A stretch of 64,000 nt of DNA, from NCBI RefSeq assembly GCF_051020515.1, contig NZ_CP194857.1, forward strand, positions 1,302,001 to 1,366,000, written 5' to 3'. The DNA comes from CALKWS01 sp051020515 (GTDB lineage Bacteria > Actinomycetota > Actinomycetes > Actinomycetales > Beutenbergiaceae). Positions within the stretch are counted from its first letter, which is position 1; each line of letters opens with the position of its first letter. The translations under genes were made by a program, and so were the position numbers. The notes under the pieces are model-generated. The model did no database searches and was not told where the DNA came from. It worked only from the letters and a program-made list of their open reading frames with translations. This document shows, piece after piece, positions 16,194 through 26,383 of the stretch.

Positions 16194-17071
16194 CACTTGA
16201 TTCCAGTGGTCGAGATGCCGTCGAGGAGGAGTTTCTGGAATGCCAGGAAGAACCCCAGCACCGGCAGTAGCGACAGCAGGGACATCGCGAAGAGTCCTCC
16301 GTAGTTCGAGGTGCCGGACGCATCCACGAACAATGCCAGACCGATGGGCACCGTGTAGTTGCCCTGGCTGGTGAGGTAGATCAGCGGGCCGAGGAAGTCG
16401 TTCCACGCCCAGATGAAGGAGAACGCTCCCGTTGTGGCCAACGCCGGCACCGACAGCGGCAGCATGATCTTCAGGAAGATCCGGGGGTGCCCGCATCCAT
16501 CGATCCGGGCCGCCTCCATCAGTTCCTTGGGGATGAGCCGGAAGAACTGAACGAGCAGGAAGACGAAGAACGCTTCGGTCGCCAAGAACTTCGGCACGAT
16601 CAACGGCAGGAACGTGTCCACCCAGCCCAGGGAGTTGAAGAGCAGGTACTGCGGGATCAACAACACGTGGAAGGGCAGCATGATCGTGCTGATCATCAGC
16701 GCGAACCAGATCTTGCGACCCCGGAACGGAAGCCGCGCGAACGCGTAGGCAGCCAACGAACAGGACAGGATGTTCCCGGTCACGGTCAGACCGGCGATGA
16801 TGAGGGAGTTGAGGAAGAACGTTCCGAAACTGGTCTGTGCGACGGCGTTCCAGCCCTGGGCGAAGTTCTCCAGGGTTGGATTGGCGACCCACAGACTGTC
16901 CTCGACCAGAACCTGCTCCGACGGCCGGAAGGCCGAGGACGCCATCCACAACAGTGGGTAGACCATCACGAACGCGGCAGCCACCAGACCGACATGGATC
17001 AGTGTGCGCTGTGTATAGAACGGGATGGTGCCCAGTCGTCGTCGCGCCATCACCGAGGTCGCCGCACTCAT
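16193..17071 (-). CDS. ABC sugar transporter permease (MalG type)
   Basis: 292 residues with six predicted membrane helices and the EAA loop EAARIDGCGHPRIFLKIMLP near residues 190-209, which contacts the ATPase. It is the CUT1-family second permease that pairs with the product of the gene directly upstream (4-bp overlap). With the binding protein at 18099-19437 it forms an importer for a sugar. No ATPase is encoded in the operon, so a shared MsmK-type ATPase encoded elsewhere is likely, as in many actinobacteria. Confidence 0.92.
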   Translation of the reverse strand: MSAATSVMARRRLGTIPFYTQRTLIHVGLVAAAFVMVYPLLWMASSAFRPSEQVLVEDSLWVANPTLENFAQGWNAVAQTSFGTFFLNSLIIAGLTVTGNILSCSLAAYAFARLPFRGRKIWFALMISTIMLPFHVLLIPQYLLFNSLGWVDTFLPLIVPKFLATEAFFVFLLVQFFRLIPKELMEAARIDGCGHPRIFLKIMLPLSVPALATTGAFSFIWAWNDFLGPLIYLTSQGNYTVPIGLALFVDASGTSNYGGLFAMSLLSLLPVLGFFLAFQKLLLDGISTTGIK

Positions 17072-18043
17072 GACTCACCATCCCCGTAGAAGACCCAATA
17101 CCTACCGCTGGCGAAGACCGCCGCGGTCGCCAGTGCGATCACGACGAGCAGCACCCACGCCATCGCCGAGGCGTAACCGAAGCGGGACTCGGTGAACGCC
17201 CGCTGGTACAGGAGCAGCGTGTAGAACAAGGTGGAGCCGGCCGGACCGCCACTGCCCCCACTGATGACATACACCTGGGTGAAGGCCGAATCCGCCGATG
17301 ACGGCCAGGACCCCGTTGAACAAGACGATCGGGGAGATCGAGGGCAACGTGATGTGCCGGAAGCTGCGGAACCGGCTCGCGCCGTCCAACGCAGCGGCCT
17401 CATAGAGGTCCGCCGGCACCTGCCGAAGTCCGGCGAGGAAAATGATCATCGGGGCCCCGAAGGTCCACACGTTCAGCACCATGATCGTGATGAGCGCGGT
17501 GTCGGGGTGTCCGATCCAGCTACGGCCGTCGATACCAACCACCGACAGCACGGCGTTGATGAGGCCCGCCTCACCCCAGACGAATCGCCACAGCACCGCG
17601 ATCGCCACGGACCCTCCCAGTAGGGAAGGGACGTAGAAGATGGTGCGGTACAACCCCAGTGCGCCGATCCCCTTGTTCAGCAGCGTTGCCACGGTCAGGG
17701 CGAACGCCAGCATCACCGGTACCGAGATGCCCACGTACAGGAAGGTCACCTTGACCGACCCCCAGTACGCGGGGTCGACGGTGAACATCAGCCGGTAGTT
17801 GTCCAGGCCCACCCAGCGCATCGTCTGGAAGGACCCGGAGTAGTTGGTGAAGGACAGCGCCAGCGAGGCGAGCATCGGCAGCACCGTGACCCCGAAGAAC
17901 CCGACCAGCCAGGGGGTGAGGAAGGCATAGCCGGCTGCGGTGGTGCGAGCCGACTCGCTCCATGTGCGCCTGGGTCGGCGCGGTCGCGGGCTCGATGCGG
18001 CTGACGGCGGCGGTGCCGAGTTGCGCGGTTCGATGTCGATCAT
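17068..18043 (-). CDS. ABC sugar transporter permease (MalF type), frameshifted
   Basis: About 325 residues. A basic/proline-rich cytoplasmic N-terminus (about 35 residues) precedes six membrane helices beginning AGYAFLTPWLVGFFGVTVLP. The EAA loop is YEAAALDGASRFRSFRHITL. A frameshift near 17288 separates VLAVIGGF from AFTQVYVISGG; together they form the standard CUT1 C-terminus, so an indel error is likely. The first TM region and MalF-like order identify it as the partner of the MalG-type permease, whose start overlaps its stop by 4 bp. The binding-protein gene lies 55 bp upstream. Confidence 0.9.
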
Positions 18044-18098
18044 GTCAGACGCCTTTCCGGGGTGGGCGCGCGGTGCGCGCCCACCCCGATGTTGCGGC

Positions 18099-19437
18099 TC
18101 AGAGTCCGGAGAGCGCGGTCTCGACCTGGGCCATGAACGCGGCCGCAGCGTCCTCTGACGTCGACTGGCCGAACACCACCTCTTCCCACGCTGTGGACAG
18201 CTGGGTGATCAACGGTTGGGTACCGTCCGGCCACACGTCGATCACCGCACCGGATTCGCGCAGGTCGTCATAGAGCGTGATCCGGTCCTTGATCGACTCA
18301 TCGACGTCCGGGCTCGCCAGCATCTCCTCCAGGATCGAAGTCACCGGCGGCAGGCCGGTCTGCGTCTCCAGGATGAACGCGCCCTCGGAGGAGTTGATGA
18401 AGAAGTCGATCAGCGCAGCCGAGTCCACCACGTTCGTGCAGTTGTCCGAGATCGCCCACGAGTTCGCACCGACAACCTGGGCGGGACCTCCGGTGGGCGC
18501 GGGGGCCAGCGAGACCTGCCCGAGATCGAGTTGATCCAGCGTCCGTTGGAAGTCGGGCATGTTGTTGTCACCGGTGAAACTGACCAGGTTCCGGCCCGTC
18601 GCCATCATGCTCTGCGCGGTGGGCACGCCCTGGTACTCAGCGGTGACCTCACCGGAGGGCGCGGCGCCCTCCTCGACGGCGCGCATCCACAGGTCGAACC
18701 AGTCCACCAGCGTCTGTTCGCTGAACCCTGCCTCACCGTCGTCGAAGAGGCTCTCCCCCCGTCCGATTGCGAAGACCTGGAACTGGGACCGAGCCACCGC
18801 TGGCGCTGATGGCGAACCGATCGTCGGAGATGCTCGGCTGCGTATCGATGGCCCAGTCCACATAGTCCTCCCAGGTCCCGCTTGGATCTGGTGGCGTGCC
18901 CCCTTCCTCCTCGATGAGGGGAACATTCAGAAGCGCACCCTCGTACCAGATGCCCTTCGGTATCGAGTAGAGGTTCCCGTCCGGCGCCCGCTGGCTCTCC
19001 AGAATCTCCTCCGGGATCCCGGAGACGTCGATGGTGCCGTCCTCGATCAGATCATCCAGTGGGAGGAGTGAGCCCCGGTCCTCGTACCGCGCCTGGTACC
19101 GGGACTGCATCGCGGGGATACACGGCAGGTTGTTCGCCGCTGACTGCACCGAAAGACGGTCCCAGTGACCATCGAAGGTGGTCGGTTGGGTCTCGATCGT
19201 CACGTCCGGGTTCTCTTCCGAGAACAGGTCGACCACGTCCTGAACCGCGGCGTTACGTTCATCGGAGCCGTACCAGCTGATCGTCACCGGGCCCTCATTG
19301 GGCAGGTCGTCGCCGGCGGCACCACTGTCCGAACCACATGCTGCGATGAGCGCGACGGATGCGAGTCCCGCCGCCATCGGTACGACTCGTCTACGGCCAT
19401 GGATCGGTGCCATGGCCTCGTTGCCATTGTGCTTCAT
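18099..19437 (-). CDS. Sugar ABC transporter substrate-binding lipoprotein, frameshifted
   Basis: About 446 residues, family 1 solute-binding protein. The signal peptide ends in the lipobox LIAAC, after which the mature protein begins GSDSGAAGDD; it is lipid-anchored outside the membrane. VTISWYGSDERNAAVQDVV and the later PVTSILEEM region are typical. The frame shifts near 18795 (before SQFQVFAIGRGESLF). ATG 19437 is preferred because AAGGA lies 5 nt upstream; ATG 19443 would overlap the ribosome site. It captures the sugar for the two downstream permeases. The first enzymes of the operon precede it, 8 bp away. Confidence 0.9.
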
Positions 19438-19445
19438 GATCATCC

Positions 19446-20260
19446 TTATCTCTCGAGATCAGAATCTGATAGGGGCAGATAGCGCGCAGCGATCTCAGCA
19501 CCTGCGCGAAGGTCGGCGAGCATGGTGTCCTCCTCGATCAGGGGGAGCTCGATGACCACGTATCCGTCGAATCCGGTTGTCAGGATTCGCGACAGAACTG
19601 CATCAAAATCGACGGCGCCGGCACCGAAGCGAACGAAGGTGGCCGCTCCGGGTGCTGCGCAGTCCTTGAGGTCCACCTGGACGATCCGTCCGGCGAACTC
19701 CTCCACGATGGCGACCAGATCATGGCCTGAGGCAAGGAAGTGCCCGGTGTCCAGGCACATCCCCACCGCCGGTGTCTGCACCGCATCGAACAGGTCCCGA
19801 TAGTCCTGCGGGTGCTCGATGACGTTGTTGAAGTGGTTCTCCACGGAGATGGTCAGGTTCCGCTGTTCTGCTACCGGACCGATCAACGCCAAGAGGTCGA
19901 TCAACCGCTCCAGACCGCCTCGTTGCCCGCGACCCGATCCGGTCGCCTTGATCACGCGCACGCCCAGGCGCTCGGCGGCTTCCAGCAGCCACATCCATCG
20001 AGCCGTCTCCCGGGCCACGTCCGGTGCATCCGGCCGGGGGCGAACGGGGAGATCTGCAAACTGGCCGGCGTGAGGTCATGCTCTCGGCATCGCGAGACGA
20101 TGCTGTCCAGACCAGCGGGCGTGAGGTTGCGGGCGTACCAGGCATTGAACTCGATCTGCCGGACACCGACCTGCTTGGCGTGGGTGAAAGTCCGGTGAAA
20201 GTCCTCGTCACCGAATCCGTCGAAACAGATGGTGGCGATGCTGACGGTCGCGGTGCTCAT
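19446..20260 (-). CDS. Sugar-phosphate isomerase/epimerase-like TIM barrel, frameshifted
   Basis: About 271 residues of the xylose isomerase-like superfamily (AP_endonuc_2 fold). VSIATICFDGF, VRQIEFNAWY, then after an indel near 20033 (a GGGGG run) the barrel continues with VIKATGSGRGQRGGLERLIDLL, the metal-site strand LTISVENHFNN, VGMCLDTGHFLA and VDLKDC, ending GYVVIELPL. The Glu, Asp-His and Glu residues match the metal ligands of IolE/IolI/HyI-type enzymes. Members isomerise, epimerise or dehydrate sugars and inososes. It overlaps the upstream Gfo/Idh/MocA gene by ATGA. The specific reaction is undetermined. Confidence 0.87.
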
Positions 20261-21369
20261 CGTGCACCTGCCGAGAAGTCAGGAATGTGCACACGCTCGC
20301 CATCGGCCATCGCCGACTGATGGGCGCAGATGCCCACCGAGGTCCAGTTCGCCGCTGTGACGGCGTCGATAGCGGAGGGGCGGGCCTCCACGATGCTGCG
20401 CACGAACTCGTGCGCCAGGTGCGGATGCGATCCGCCGTGCCCCCCGCCCTGGATGAAGGAGAGGTGCTCGTTGTCGTCGTCGTAGACGCCCTGCGTGGTG
20501 AACCCGGCGATCTCCTCCGGTAGCCGGCCGGCGAAGTCGGGGATCTCGATCGGTTCGGGGTCCTCCCCGACGTGCAGGATGTGACCACCGCCCTCGATCT
20601 GCTCCCACTCGAAGGACGCGCGGTCCCCGAAGACCGTGAAACTCTCGACGTACTGGTGGGCCGTCTCGAACAGGGACCGTGCAACCTCGGCGCCGACCGC
20701 CGAGTCCTTCAGGGTCAACAACGCACTCTCGACGGCGAACGGGGACCCGTACTTGCCGGCCAACTCCGGTGAGATGCGGCCGGATCCGAGGCAGACGACG
20801 CTCTCCGCCAGAGTGCCGGCCAATGCGAGCACCGGTCCGACCGCGTGGGTGGCGTAGTGCATCGGCGGCAGCCCTTCCCAGTAGCCCGGCCAGCCGGCCA
20901 TTTCCTGGTAGTGCGCGCCGCGCAGGAACTGGATCCTGCCGATGGTGCCGTTGTGGACGAGTTCCTGCACGTGCAGGAACTCCCGGGAGTACACCACCGT
21001 TTCCATCATCATGTAGTTGCGTTCGGCTTCTTCCGCCGCGGTCACGATGGCTTGGCACTCCTCCAGGGTCGTCGCCATCGGCACGGTGCACGCCACGTGC
21101 TTGCCCGCCCGGAGCGCGGCGATGGTTTGCCCGGCGTGGTCGGGAATCGGGGTGTTGATGTGAACCGCGTCGATGTCCGGGTCCTGGATCATCTCGTCGT
21201 AGTCGGTGTAGCGGCCCTGGACCCCGTACCGGTCTGCCGTCTGCTTCAGGGCACCCTCGCTGCGTTGACACACCGCGACCAACTCGGCATCGGGGTGCGC
21301 CTGGTAGATGGGTATGAACTCGGCGCCGAAGCCGAGACCAGCAATGGCTACCCGTACCTTCTCTGTCAT
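20257..21369 (-). CDS. Gfo/Idh/MocA-family oxidoreductase, first gene of operon
   Basis: 370 residues. The N-terminal Rossmann motif VAIAGLGFGAEFIPIYQ is at residues 7-23, VHINTPIPDHAGQ follows, and GKHVACTVPMATTLEE is at the position where the family usually has EKP (here TVP, so the conserved Lys is missing or replaced). The C-terminal domain ends with a histidine-rich GGGHGGSHPHLAHEFVRS segment. A strong GGAGG ribosome site precedes ATG 21369. The gene opens the nine-gene carbohydrate operon and is divergent from the XylR-type regulator. The unusual TVP motif suggests a non-standard reaction in this family. Confidence 0.87.
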   Translation of the reverse strand: MTEKVRVAIAGLGFGAEFIPIYQAHPDAELVAVCQRSEGALKQTADRYGVQGRYTDYDEMIQDPDIDAVHINTPIPDHAGQTIAALRAGKHVACTVPMATTLEECQAIVTAAEEAERNYMMMETVVYSREFLHVQELVHNGTIGRIQFLRGAHYQEMAGWPGYWEGLPPMHYATHAVGPVLALAGTLAESVVCLGSGRISPELAGKYGSPFAVESALLTLKDSAVGAEVARSLFETAHQYVESFTVFGDRASFEWEQIEGGGHILHVGEDPEPIEIPDFAGRLPEEIAGFTTQGVYDDDNEHLSFIQGGGHGGSHPHLAHEFVRSIVEARPSAIDAVTAANWTSVGICAHQSAMADGERVHIPDFSAGAR

Positions 21370-21452
21370 CGTTGACCTCCTTGCTCTCAGATTAGGAAGC
21401 CGACTGACCCGAACTCCATGCGTGATCCAGCATTGAACCTTAGATTTCTTAC
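21370..21452. promoter_or_regulatory. Divergent promoter region of the carbohydrate operon
   Basis: The 83-bp gap between the first operon gene and the XylR-type regulator is AT-richer than the surroundings, with TCAGATTAGGAAG and CTTAGATTTCTTAC as possible paired half-sites for the AraC-type HTH. No clear -10/-35 pair could be fixed by eye. Confidence 0.4.
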
Positions 21453-22664
21453 ATGGACGCCATGACGGCATCTCGGCACGTGGCACTGCTCGTCGAGACC
21501 TCGAACGCCTACGCTCGCGGTCTCCTCGCCGGGATCCGCAAGTACGTGACCGACCGTCCCGGGTGGTCGATCTACCTTGCCGAGCACTCACGTCACGAGA
21601 CCGACTTCTCCTGGTTGGAGGGGTGGCAGGGTGACGGGGTCCTTGCCCGCATCGAGAACACGGAGACAGCGGACTTCATCGGGCGGCTCGGGCTGCCGAC
21701 GGTCGATCTGAGTGCTGCCCAATTGGTACCCGAACTGCCCGGTGTGGAAACCGACGACCGTGCCATTGCCCGCTCCGCGGTCCAGCACTTCGCTGATCGT
21801 GGCCTGACCAACTTCGCCTTCTGTGGGGATGCCCGGTTCCGATGGTCGACCAAACGCGGACACTGGTTCAGCGCGCATGTCCTCGCCCGCGGGAGCCAGG
21901 CTCACTCCTTCGAGATCCAGCCTTCCGGCATGCGCGCCACAGATCGGGACCGGCTCGCCACCTGGCTGCTCCGCCTTCCCAAACCCGTGGGAATTCTGGC
22001 CTGTTACGACATCGCCGGCCAAGAGGTACTCGAAGCCTGCAAGATCGCCGGCCTGTCGGTCCCGGACAGCGTGGCCGTGCTGGGGGTGGACAACGACGAA
22101 CTCATGGTGAACCTCACCGCACCGCCGCTCTCCAGTATCGAACCCGACACCACCCGGACCGGCTATCTGGCGGCTTCGCTCCTCGATCAACTCATGAACG
22201 GGCACCGACTCGAGCCAGGGCTACGACTGATCGCCCCCGTGCGGACCGTGGCGCGGCAGTCCTCGGACATCCTCGCCGTCGACGACCCGCTCGTGGCCAA
22301 GGCACTGCGCTTCATCAGGGACCGCGGGCACGCGACCATCTCGGTGGAGCAGGTGCTGCGCCATGTCGGTCTGTCCCGTCGTGCCTTGGACTACCGGGTC
22401 CACGACACCGTGGGACGTACGGTCCACGGAGAGATCCTGCGGGTCCGCATGGGGCATGTGGCCGAGTTGCTGACCTCGACCGATTGGACGTTGCCGCAGA
22501 TAGCCGAGCGCCTGGATTTCAAGCACGCCGAGTACATGGGAGTGGCGTTCAAGAAGGCCACCGGGAAGTCGCCCGGTCAATACCGCCGCGACAGCAACGG
22601 CGCGGTCGCGCGGCAGGATTTCGGGGTCCCGGCACCGGAGGACGCGCCAACTGAGCAGACCTGA
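21453..22664 (+). CDS. XylR-type regulator (LacI-like sensor plus AraC HTH)
   Basis: 403 residues. There is no N-terminal HTH. The protein begins with a LacI/PBP1-like sugar sensor (VALLVETSNAYARGLLAGIR), with VGILACYDIAGQEVLEAC and VAVLGVDNDELMVNLTAPPL marking the domain. The C-terminal ~110 residues are AraC-type (VLRHVGLSRRALDYRV, then LPQIAERLDFKHAEYMGVAFKKATGKSP). This is the layout of E. coli XylR. It sits divergent from the sugar operon and is very likely its activator, with the operon's sugar as ligand. The sensor's VETSNAYARG resembles the XylR N-terminus. ATG 21453 or 21462 could be the start. Confidence 0.9.
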   Translation: MDAMTASRHVALLVETSNAYARGLLAGIRKYVTDRPGWSIYLAEHSRHETDFSWLEGWQGDGVLARIENTETADFIGRLGLPTVDLSAAQLVPELPGVETDDRAIARSAVQHFADRGLTNFAFCGDARFRWSTKRGHWFSAHVLARGSQAHSFEIQPSGMRATDRDRLATWLLRLPKPVGILACYDIAGQEVLEACKIAGLSVPDSVAVLGVDNDELMVNLTAPPLSSIEPDTTRTGYLAASLLDQLMNGHRLEPGLRLIAPVRTVARQSSDILAVDDPLVAKALRFIRDRGHATISVEQVLRHVGLSRRALDYRVHDTVGRTVHGEILRVRMGHVAELLTSTDWTLPQIAERLDFKHAEYMGVAFKKATGKSPGQYRRDSNGAVARQDFGVPAPEDAPTEQT

Positions 22665-22736
22665 TCCGAAGCATCGGTCGGGGCGGTTCGGGCGTCGTCA
22701 CCTGAACTTCGTGTCGTCGGCTTGGCCTCACCGCGG

Positions 22737-24149
22737 TCATACCGTCGTCAGGGCCCCCACGATCGCGGCCAGGGACTCCTTGGCGTCGCCGAACAGGACC
22801 TGGGTGCGCTCGGCGAACAGCAGTTCGTTCTCGATACCGGCGAACCCCGGGCGCATCGAGCGTTTCAGGAAGATCACCTGCCCGGCCCGGTCGGCGTCGA
22901 TGATCGGCATCCCGTAGATGGGTGCACCGGGATCGGTGCGGGCTGCGGGATTGACCACGTCGTTGGCGCCCACCACGACCACGACATCGGTGTTGGGCAT
23001 CGAGGGGTTCACGTCGCCGGCCTCGACCAGCAGGTCATAGGGCACGTTCGCCTCCGCGAGCAGCACGTTCATGTGCCCGGGCATCCGTCCCGCCACCGGG
23101 TGGATGCCGTAGACGACGTCCACACCACGCTCGCGCAACCCGGTCACCAACTCGGCGACGGTGTGCTGAGCCTGGGCGACAGCCAGGCCGTACCCGGGCA
23201 CCACCACCACCCGGCGCGCATAGGCCAGGGTGATGGCCACGTCCTCCGCATCAGCCCTACGAACCGGACGATCGGAGGTCTCGGTGGATCCCGCCGTCGA
23301 ACCCCGCAGCGCCCCGAAGAGGATGCCGGTGACCGACCGGCCCATGGCCCTGGCCATGGCGTGGGTGAGGATCGAACCGGCGGCGCCGACCAAGGTTCCG
23401 GAGATCAGCAGCAGGGTGTTACCCATCGCCCACCCGGAGGCCGCCACGGCCAGACCGGTCAGAGCGTTCAGCAGGGAGATCACGATCGGCACGTCCGCTC
23501 CGCCCACCGGCAGCACCAGCAGCACCCCGACGACCACGGAGATCAACGCGGTCGCGATCCCGGCGCCGACGCCGGCCGTCACCCCCACCATCACCGCACC
23601 GGTCAGGCCCGCCAGCACCCCTACCACCATCAGCACCGGGGCGCCGGGCAGCACCACCGGTCGGGAGGTCATCAACCCTTGGAGTTTGGCGAACGTGACC
23701 ATCGACCCCGACAACGACACCGATCCGGCCACGATCCCGAAGGCGGTGGCCGGGCCCGCCACGGCGGTGCTGACCGCCAGTTCCCCGACACCCGGGCCGG
23801 CGGCGGAGAGTTCGGTCAGCTCGCTGATGCCCACCAGGGCCGCGGCGCCACCACCGACACCGTTGAACATCGCCACCAACTGAGGCATCTGGGTCATCTG
23901 CACGCGCGCAGCCGCGGGGATCGCGATCGCCGATCCGACCAGCATCGCGGCAAGCACCACGTACAGGTTCATCGCCTCGAACTCGGTGGACAGCATCACC
24001 ACGACGACGGCGACCACTGCGCCGGCCACGCCCATCAGGTTCCCGTTCCGGGCGGTCCGCGGGGCGGCCATCGACTTCAGCGCCAGGATGAACAGCACGG
24101 CGGCGAGCAGGTACCCCAGTGCCGTGACCGTGGGAGGCAGCAGATCCAC
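22737..24149 (-). CDS. pntB: NAD(P) transhydrogenase subunit beta
   Basis: 470 residues: about eight membrane helices (beginning LGYLLAAVLFILALKSMAA) followed by the NADP(H)-binding domain dIII (VVVVPGYGLAVAQAQHTVAEL, IHPVAGRMPGHMNVLLAEA, VVVVGANDVVNPAA, MPIIDADRA). PntB couples hydride transfer from NADH to NADP+ to proton influx. It follows pntAB by 3 bp and has a GTG start at 24149. The 3' end converges on the XylR-type regulator. Confidence 0.95.
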   Translation of the reverse strand: MDLLPPTVTALGYLLAAVLFILALKSMAAPRTARNGNLMGVAGAVVAVVVVMLSTEFEAMNLYVVLAAMLVGSAIAIPAAARVQMTQMPQLVAMFNGVGGGAAALVGISELTELSAAGPGVGELAVSTAVAGPATAFGIVAGSVSLSGSMVTFAKLQGLMTSRPVVLPGAPVLMVVGVLAGLTGAVMVGVTAGVGAGIATALISVVVGVLLVLPVGGADVPIVISLLNALTGLAVAASGWAMGNTLLLISGTLVGAAGSILTHAMARAMGRSVTGILFGALRGSTAGSTETSDRPVRRADAEDVAITLAYARRVVVVPGYGLAVAQAQHTVAELVTGLRERGVDVVYGIHPVAGRMPGHMNVLLAEANVPYDLLVEAGDVNPSMPNTDVVVVVGANDVVNPAARTDPGAPIYGMPIIDADRAGQVIFLKRSMRPGFAGIENELLFAERTQVLFGDAKESLAAIVGALTTV

Positions 24150-24152
24150 GAC

Positions 24153-24452
24153 TCAGCCCTCCGCCCGGTCCGGTCGGCGTTCGGCGGAGAACATCCGCAG
24201 CATCCGCGCGGTGACCCAGAACCCGCCCACCAGGTTCACCGTGGCCAGGACCACTGCGAGGGCCCCGACGGTGGTGACCGCCCAGTGCTGGGAGTGGGCC
24301 GTCACGATGATCGCGCCCACCAGGATGATGCCGTGGATGGCATTCGCCCCGGACATCAACGGGGTGTGCAGGATGGTCGAGACCTTGGAGACCACCTCGA
24401 ACCCCACGAACGCCGCCAGCACCAGCAGCGTGAGCGTCAGTACCGCGTCCAT
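24153..24452 (-). CDS. pntAB: NAD(P) transhydrogenase subunit alpha part 2
   Basis: 99 residues with three membrane helices (LTLTLLVLAAFVGFEVVS, IHGIILVGAIIVTAH, GALAVVLATVNLVGGFWVT) and the HTPLMSGANAIHGI motif that marks the first membrane domain of transhydrogenase. Here it is a separate polypeptide, as in bacteria with a three-subunit enzyme, not fused to the NAD-binding domain. ATG 24452 shares a base with the pntAA stop (TGATG), so translation is coupled. Confidence 0.94.
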   Translation of the reverse strand: MDAVLTLTLLVLAAFVGFEVVSKVSTILHTPLMSGANAIHGIILVGAIIVTAHSQHWAVTTVGALAVVLATVNLVGGFWVTARMLRMFSAERRPDRAEG

Positions 24453-25575
24453 CACCGGCTCCTGCCCTCGTGGGTGTAACACATCCCGTGGATCAACTCA
24501 TCGTTGAGGTTGAGGGTGAGGGTGCCGTCCTCGGCGACCATCGCACGGAGCACCTGGGCCACGTTCCGGGCGAACAGCCCAGAGGCGTCCACCGGGAGGT
24601 CCGCGGCCGCCGCGGCCAGCCCGAGCAACGTCACCTCACCGCCCCCACGGGTGGAGGGGATGCGCGCCTCCACCCCGGGCAGGGACCCCTCCACGTTCCC
24701 ACCGGCCGAAGCGGCCAGATCGACGACGACCGAACCCGGGCGCATCGCGGCCACCGTGGCGGCTGCGACCAGTCGGGGGGCGGGGCGGCCGGGCACCGAC
24801 GCGGTGGTGATCAGGACGTCGGCGTCCATGATGTGGTTGGCCAGGACGTCCTGTTGGGCGTGCGCGGCGCCGGCATCCAGGTCGCGGGCGTACCCCGCCC
24901 CGGCCCGGGCTGCGGGGCGATGCCGACGTCGATGAACTCCGCACCGACCGAGCGCACTTCCTCGGCGGAGTCGGGCCGGATGTCGTTGGCCGCGACCTTG
25001 GCACCCAGGCGCCGCGCGGTGGCGATCGCCTGGAGCCCGGCCACCCCCACGCCCAGCACGATCACCTTCGCCGGCGGCACGGTCCCGGCGGCGGTCATGG
25101 CCAGCGGGAAGAACCGGGGCAGGCGGATCGCGGCCTCCAGCACCGCCCGGTAGCCGGCGACGAAGGCCTGGGAGGACAGCACGTCCATCACCTGCGCCCG
25201 GGAAGTGCGGGGCAGTCGTTCGAAGGACAACGCGGTGATGGATCCGGCGTTCAGGGCCTCGACGATCACCGGATCCACCCCTCCGGTCAGGCCCAGGGTG
25301 ATCATCCCCGGCGGCAGGGCCGCGATCCGCTCGGGATCCAGGGGCCGCACGTGCACCAGGACCTGCGTGGTCGCCAGGGCGCGGGCCAGATCACCTCCGG
25401 TGGCGACGGTGGCGCCGGCGGCAGCGAAGTCGTCATCGGTGTGCAGGGCGAGCGTCCCGGCCCCGGACTGGATGGTCACCGACAGGCCGTGGCGAGCCAA
25501 CTGGGCGACTACCTCGGGAACGAGGGCCACCCTGGTCTCCGGATCCGGCTCGCGCAGAGCCACCACGGTGCTCAC
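24452..25575 (-). CDS. pntAA: NAD(P) transhydrogenase subunit alpha part 1, frameshifted
   Basis: About 374 residues of the NAD(H)-binding domain dI: EPDPETRVALVPEVVAQLAR at the N-terminus, the central GVGVAGLQAIATARRLGAKV Rossmann motif with NDIRPDSAEEV, and TTASVPGRPAPRLV. The frame changes near 24905, inside a run of C/G homopolymers, joining GAEFIDVG to the segment GYARDLDAG...ANHIMDADVLITT. It works with PntAB and PntB as the proton-translocating transhydrogenase that supplies NADPH. A GTG or ATG start lies at 25575. Confidence 0.92.
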
Positions 25576-25645
25576 ACTGCCCAGGTTAGGGTCGCGGATC
25601 GGGACGCGCTGGGGCTTTGGTCCCTGCGTGTGGGCGAGAACCCGT

Positions 25646-26368
25646 TCAGGCGTGGTCGGTGGTGCCCGCGCGTGCCGCGGCGACCACGGTCCCCGCCTCG
25701 GTCACGAGTCGGCGCATCGCCGCGGCGGCGGTGGGCCCATCCTGCTCGCGGATCCCGGTGGCGACGAGTTGGTGCAGCAGCACGGCGATGTCCCGGGGGT
25801 GGTCGGGCACCAGGTGCCGGGCGTGGCGGGCTTTGAGTGCCTCACCGATCGGGGCGTCGAGCGCGGCGAACATCTCGTTGCCGCAGTGCTGCAACAGGAG
25901 GGAATGGAACGTCAGGTCCGCCGCCAGGAACGCGTCCAGGTCGCCCGCGGCGGCCAGGGCCGCCATCGTCTCGGCCAGTGCCACGAGTTCGGCGCCCACA
26001 TGCTCCGGCGCGTTCATCGCGGCCAGTTCCGCCGCCTGAGGTTCCACCGCGGTGCGCAACTGGGTCAGCGACACCAACTGTGCCGGTGCGTCCGGCCCGG
26101 CGAGGCGCCAGTGCACCACGTCCGGGGCGAACACGTTCCAGTGCGATCTCGGCGTCACCCGCACCCCGACCCGCGGGCGGGATCGGGTCAGGTGCAGTGA
26201 TTCCAGATACCGGAGCACGTCCCGGATCACGGTGCGGGAGACCCCGAAATCGGCCTGGAGATCCTCGATCCGCAGCGTGGTTCCCCGAGGATGAACACCG
26301 GAGACGATGGCCTGGCCGAGTTGATCCAGCACCTGCCGGGACAACGTGTTCGGACGATCGGCCGGCAC
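25646..26368 (-). CDS. GntR-family regulator with FCD domain
   Basis: 240 residues. The winged helix spans LSRQVLDQLGQAIVSGVHP, LQADFGVSRTVIRDVLRYLE and LTRSRPRVGVRVTP, and is followed by an FCD effector domain with the metal-binding pattern (LRTAVEPQAAELAA, LTFHSLLLQHCGN, HQLVATGI). FCD proteins bind carboxylic acids or sugar acids. It lies directly downstream of and co-directional with dgoD, so it is the likely DgoR-type galactonate repressor. ATG 26368 follows a 10-bp GC hairpin at 26384-26407. Confidence 0.9.
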   Translation of the reverse strand: MPADRPNTLSRQVLDQLGQAIVSGVHPRGTTLRIEDLQADFGVSRTVIRDVLRYLESLHLTRSRPRVGVRVTPRSHWNVFAPDVVHWRLAGPDAPAQLVSLTQLRTAVEPQAAELAAMNAPEHVGAELVALAETMAALAAAGDLDAFLAADLTFHSLLLQHCGNEMFAALDAPIGEALKARHARHLVPDHPRDIAVLLHQLVATGIREQDGPTAAAAMRRLVTEAGTVVAAARAGTTDHA

Positions 26369-26383
26369 GGCTCACCCCTTCGT

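Noticed and set aside
22737..24479. Long histidine/glutamine/glycine-rich open frame opposite pntB
   Set aside because: It is the complement of the well-supported pntB and pntAB genes; its low-complexity composition is a codon-usage shadow.
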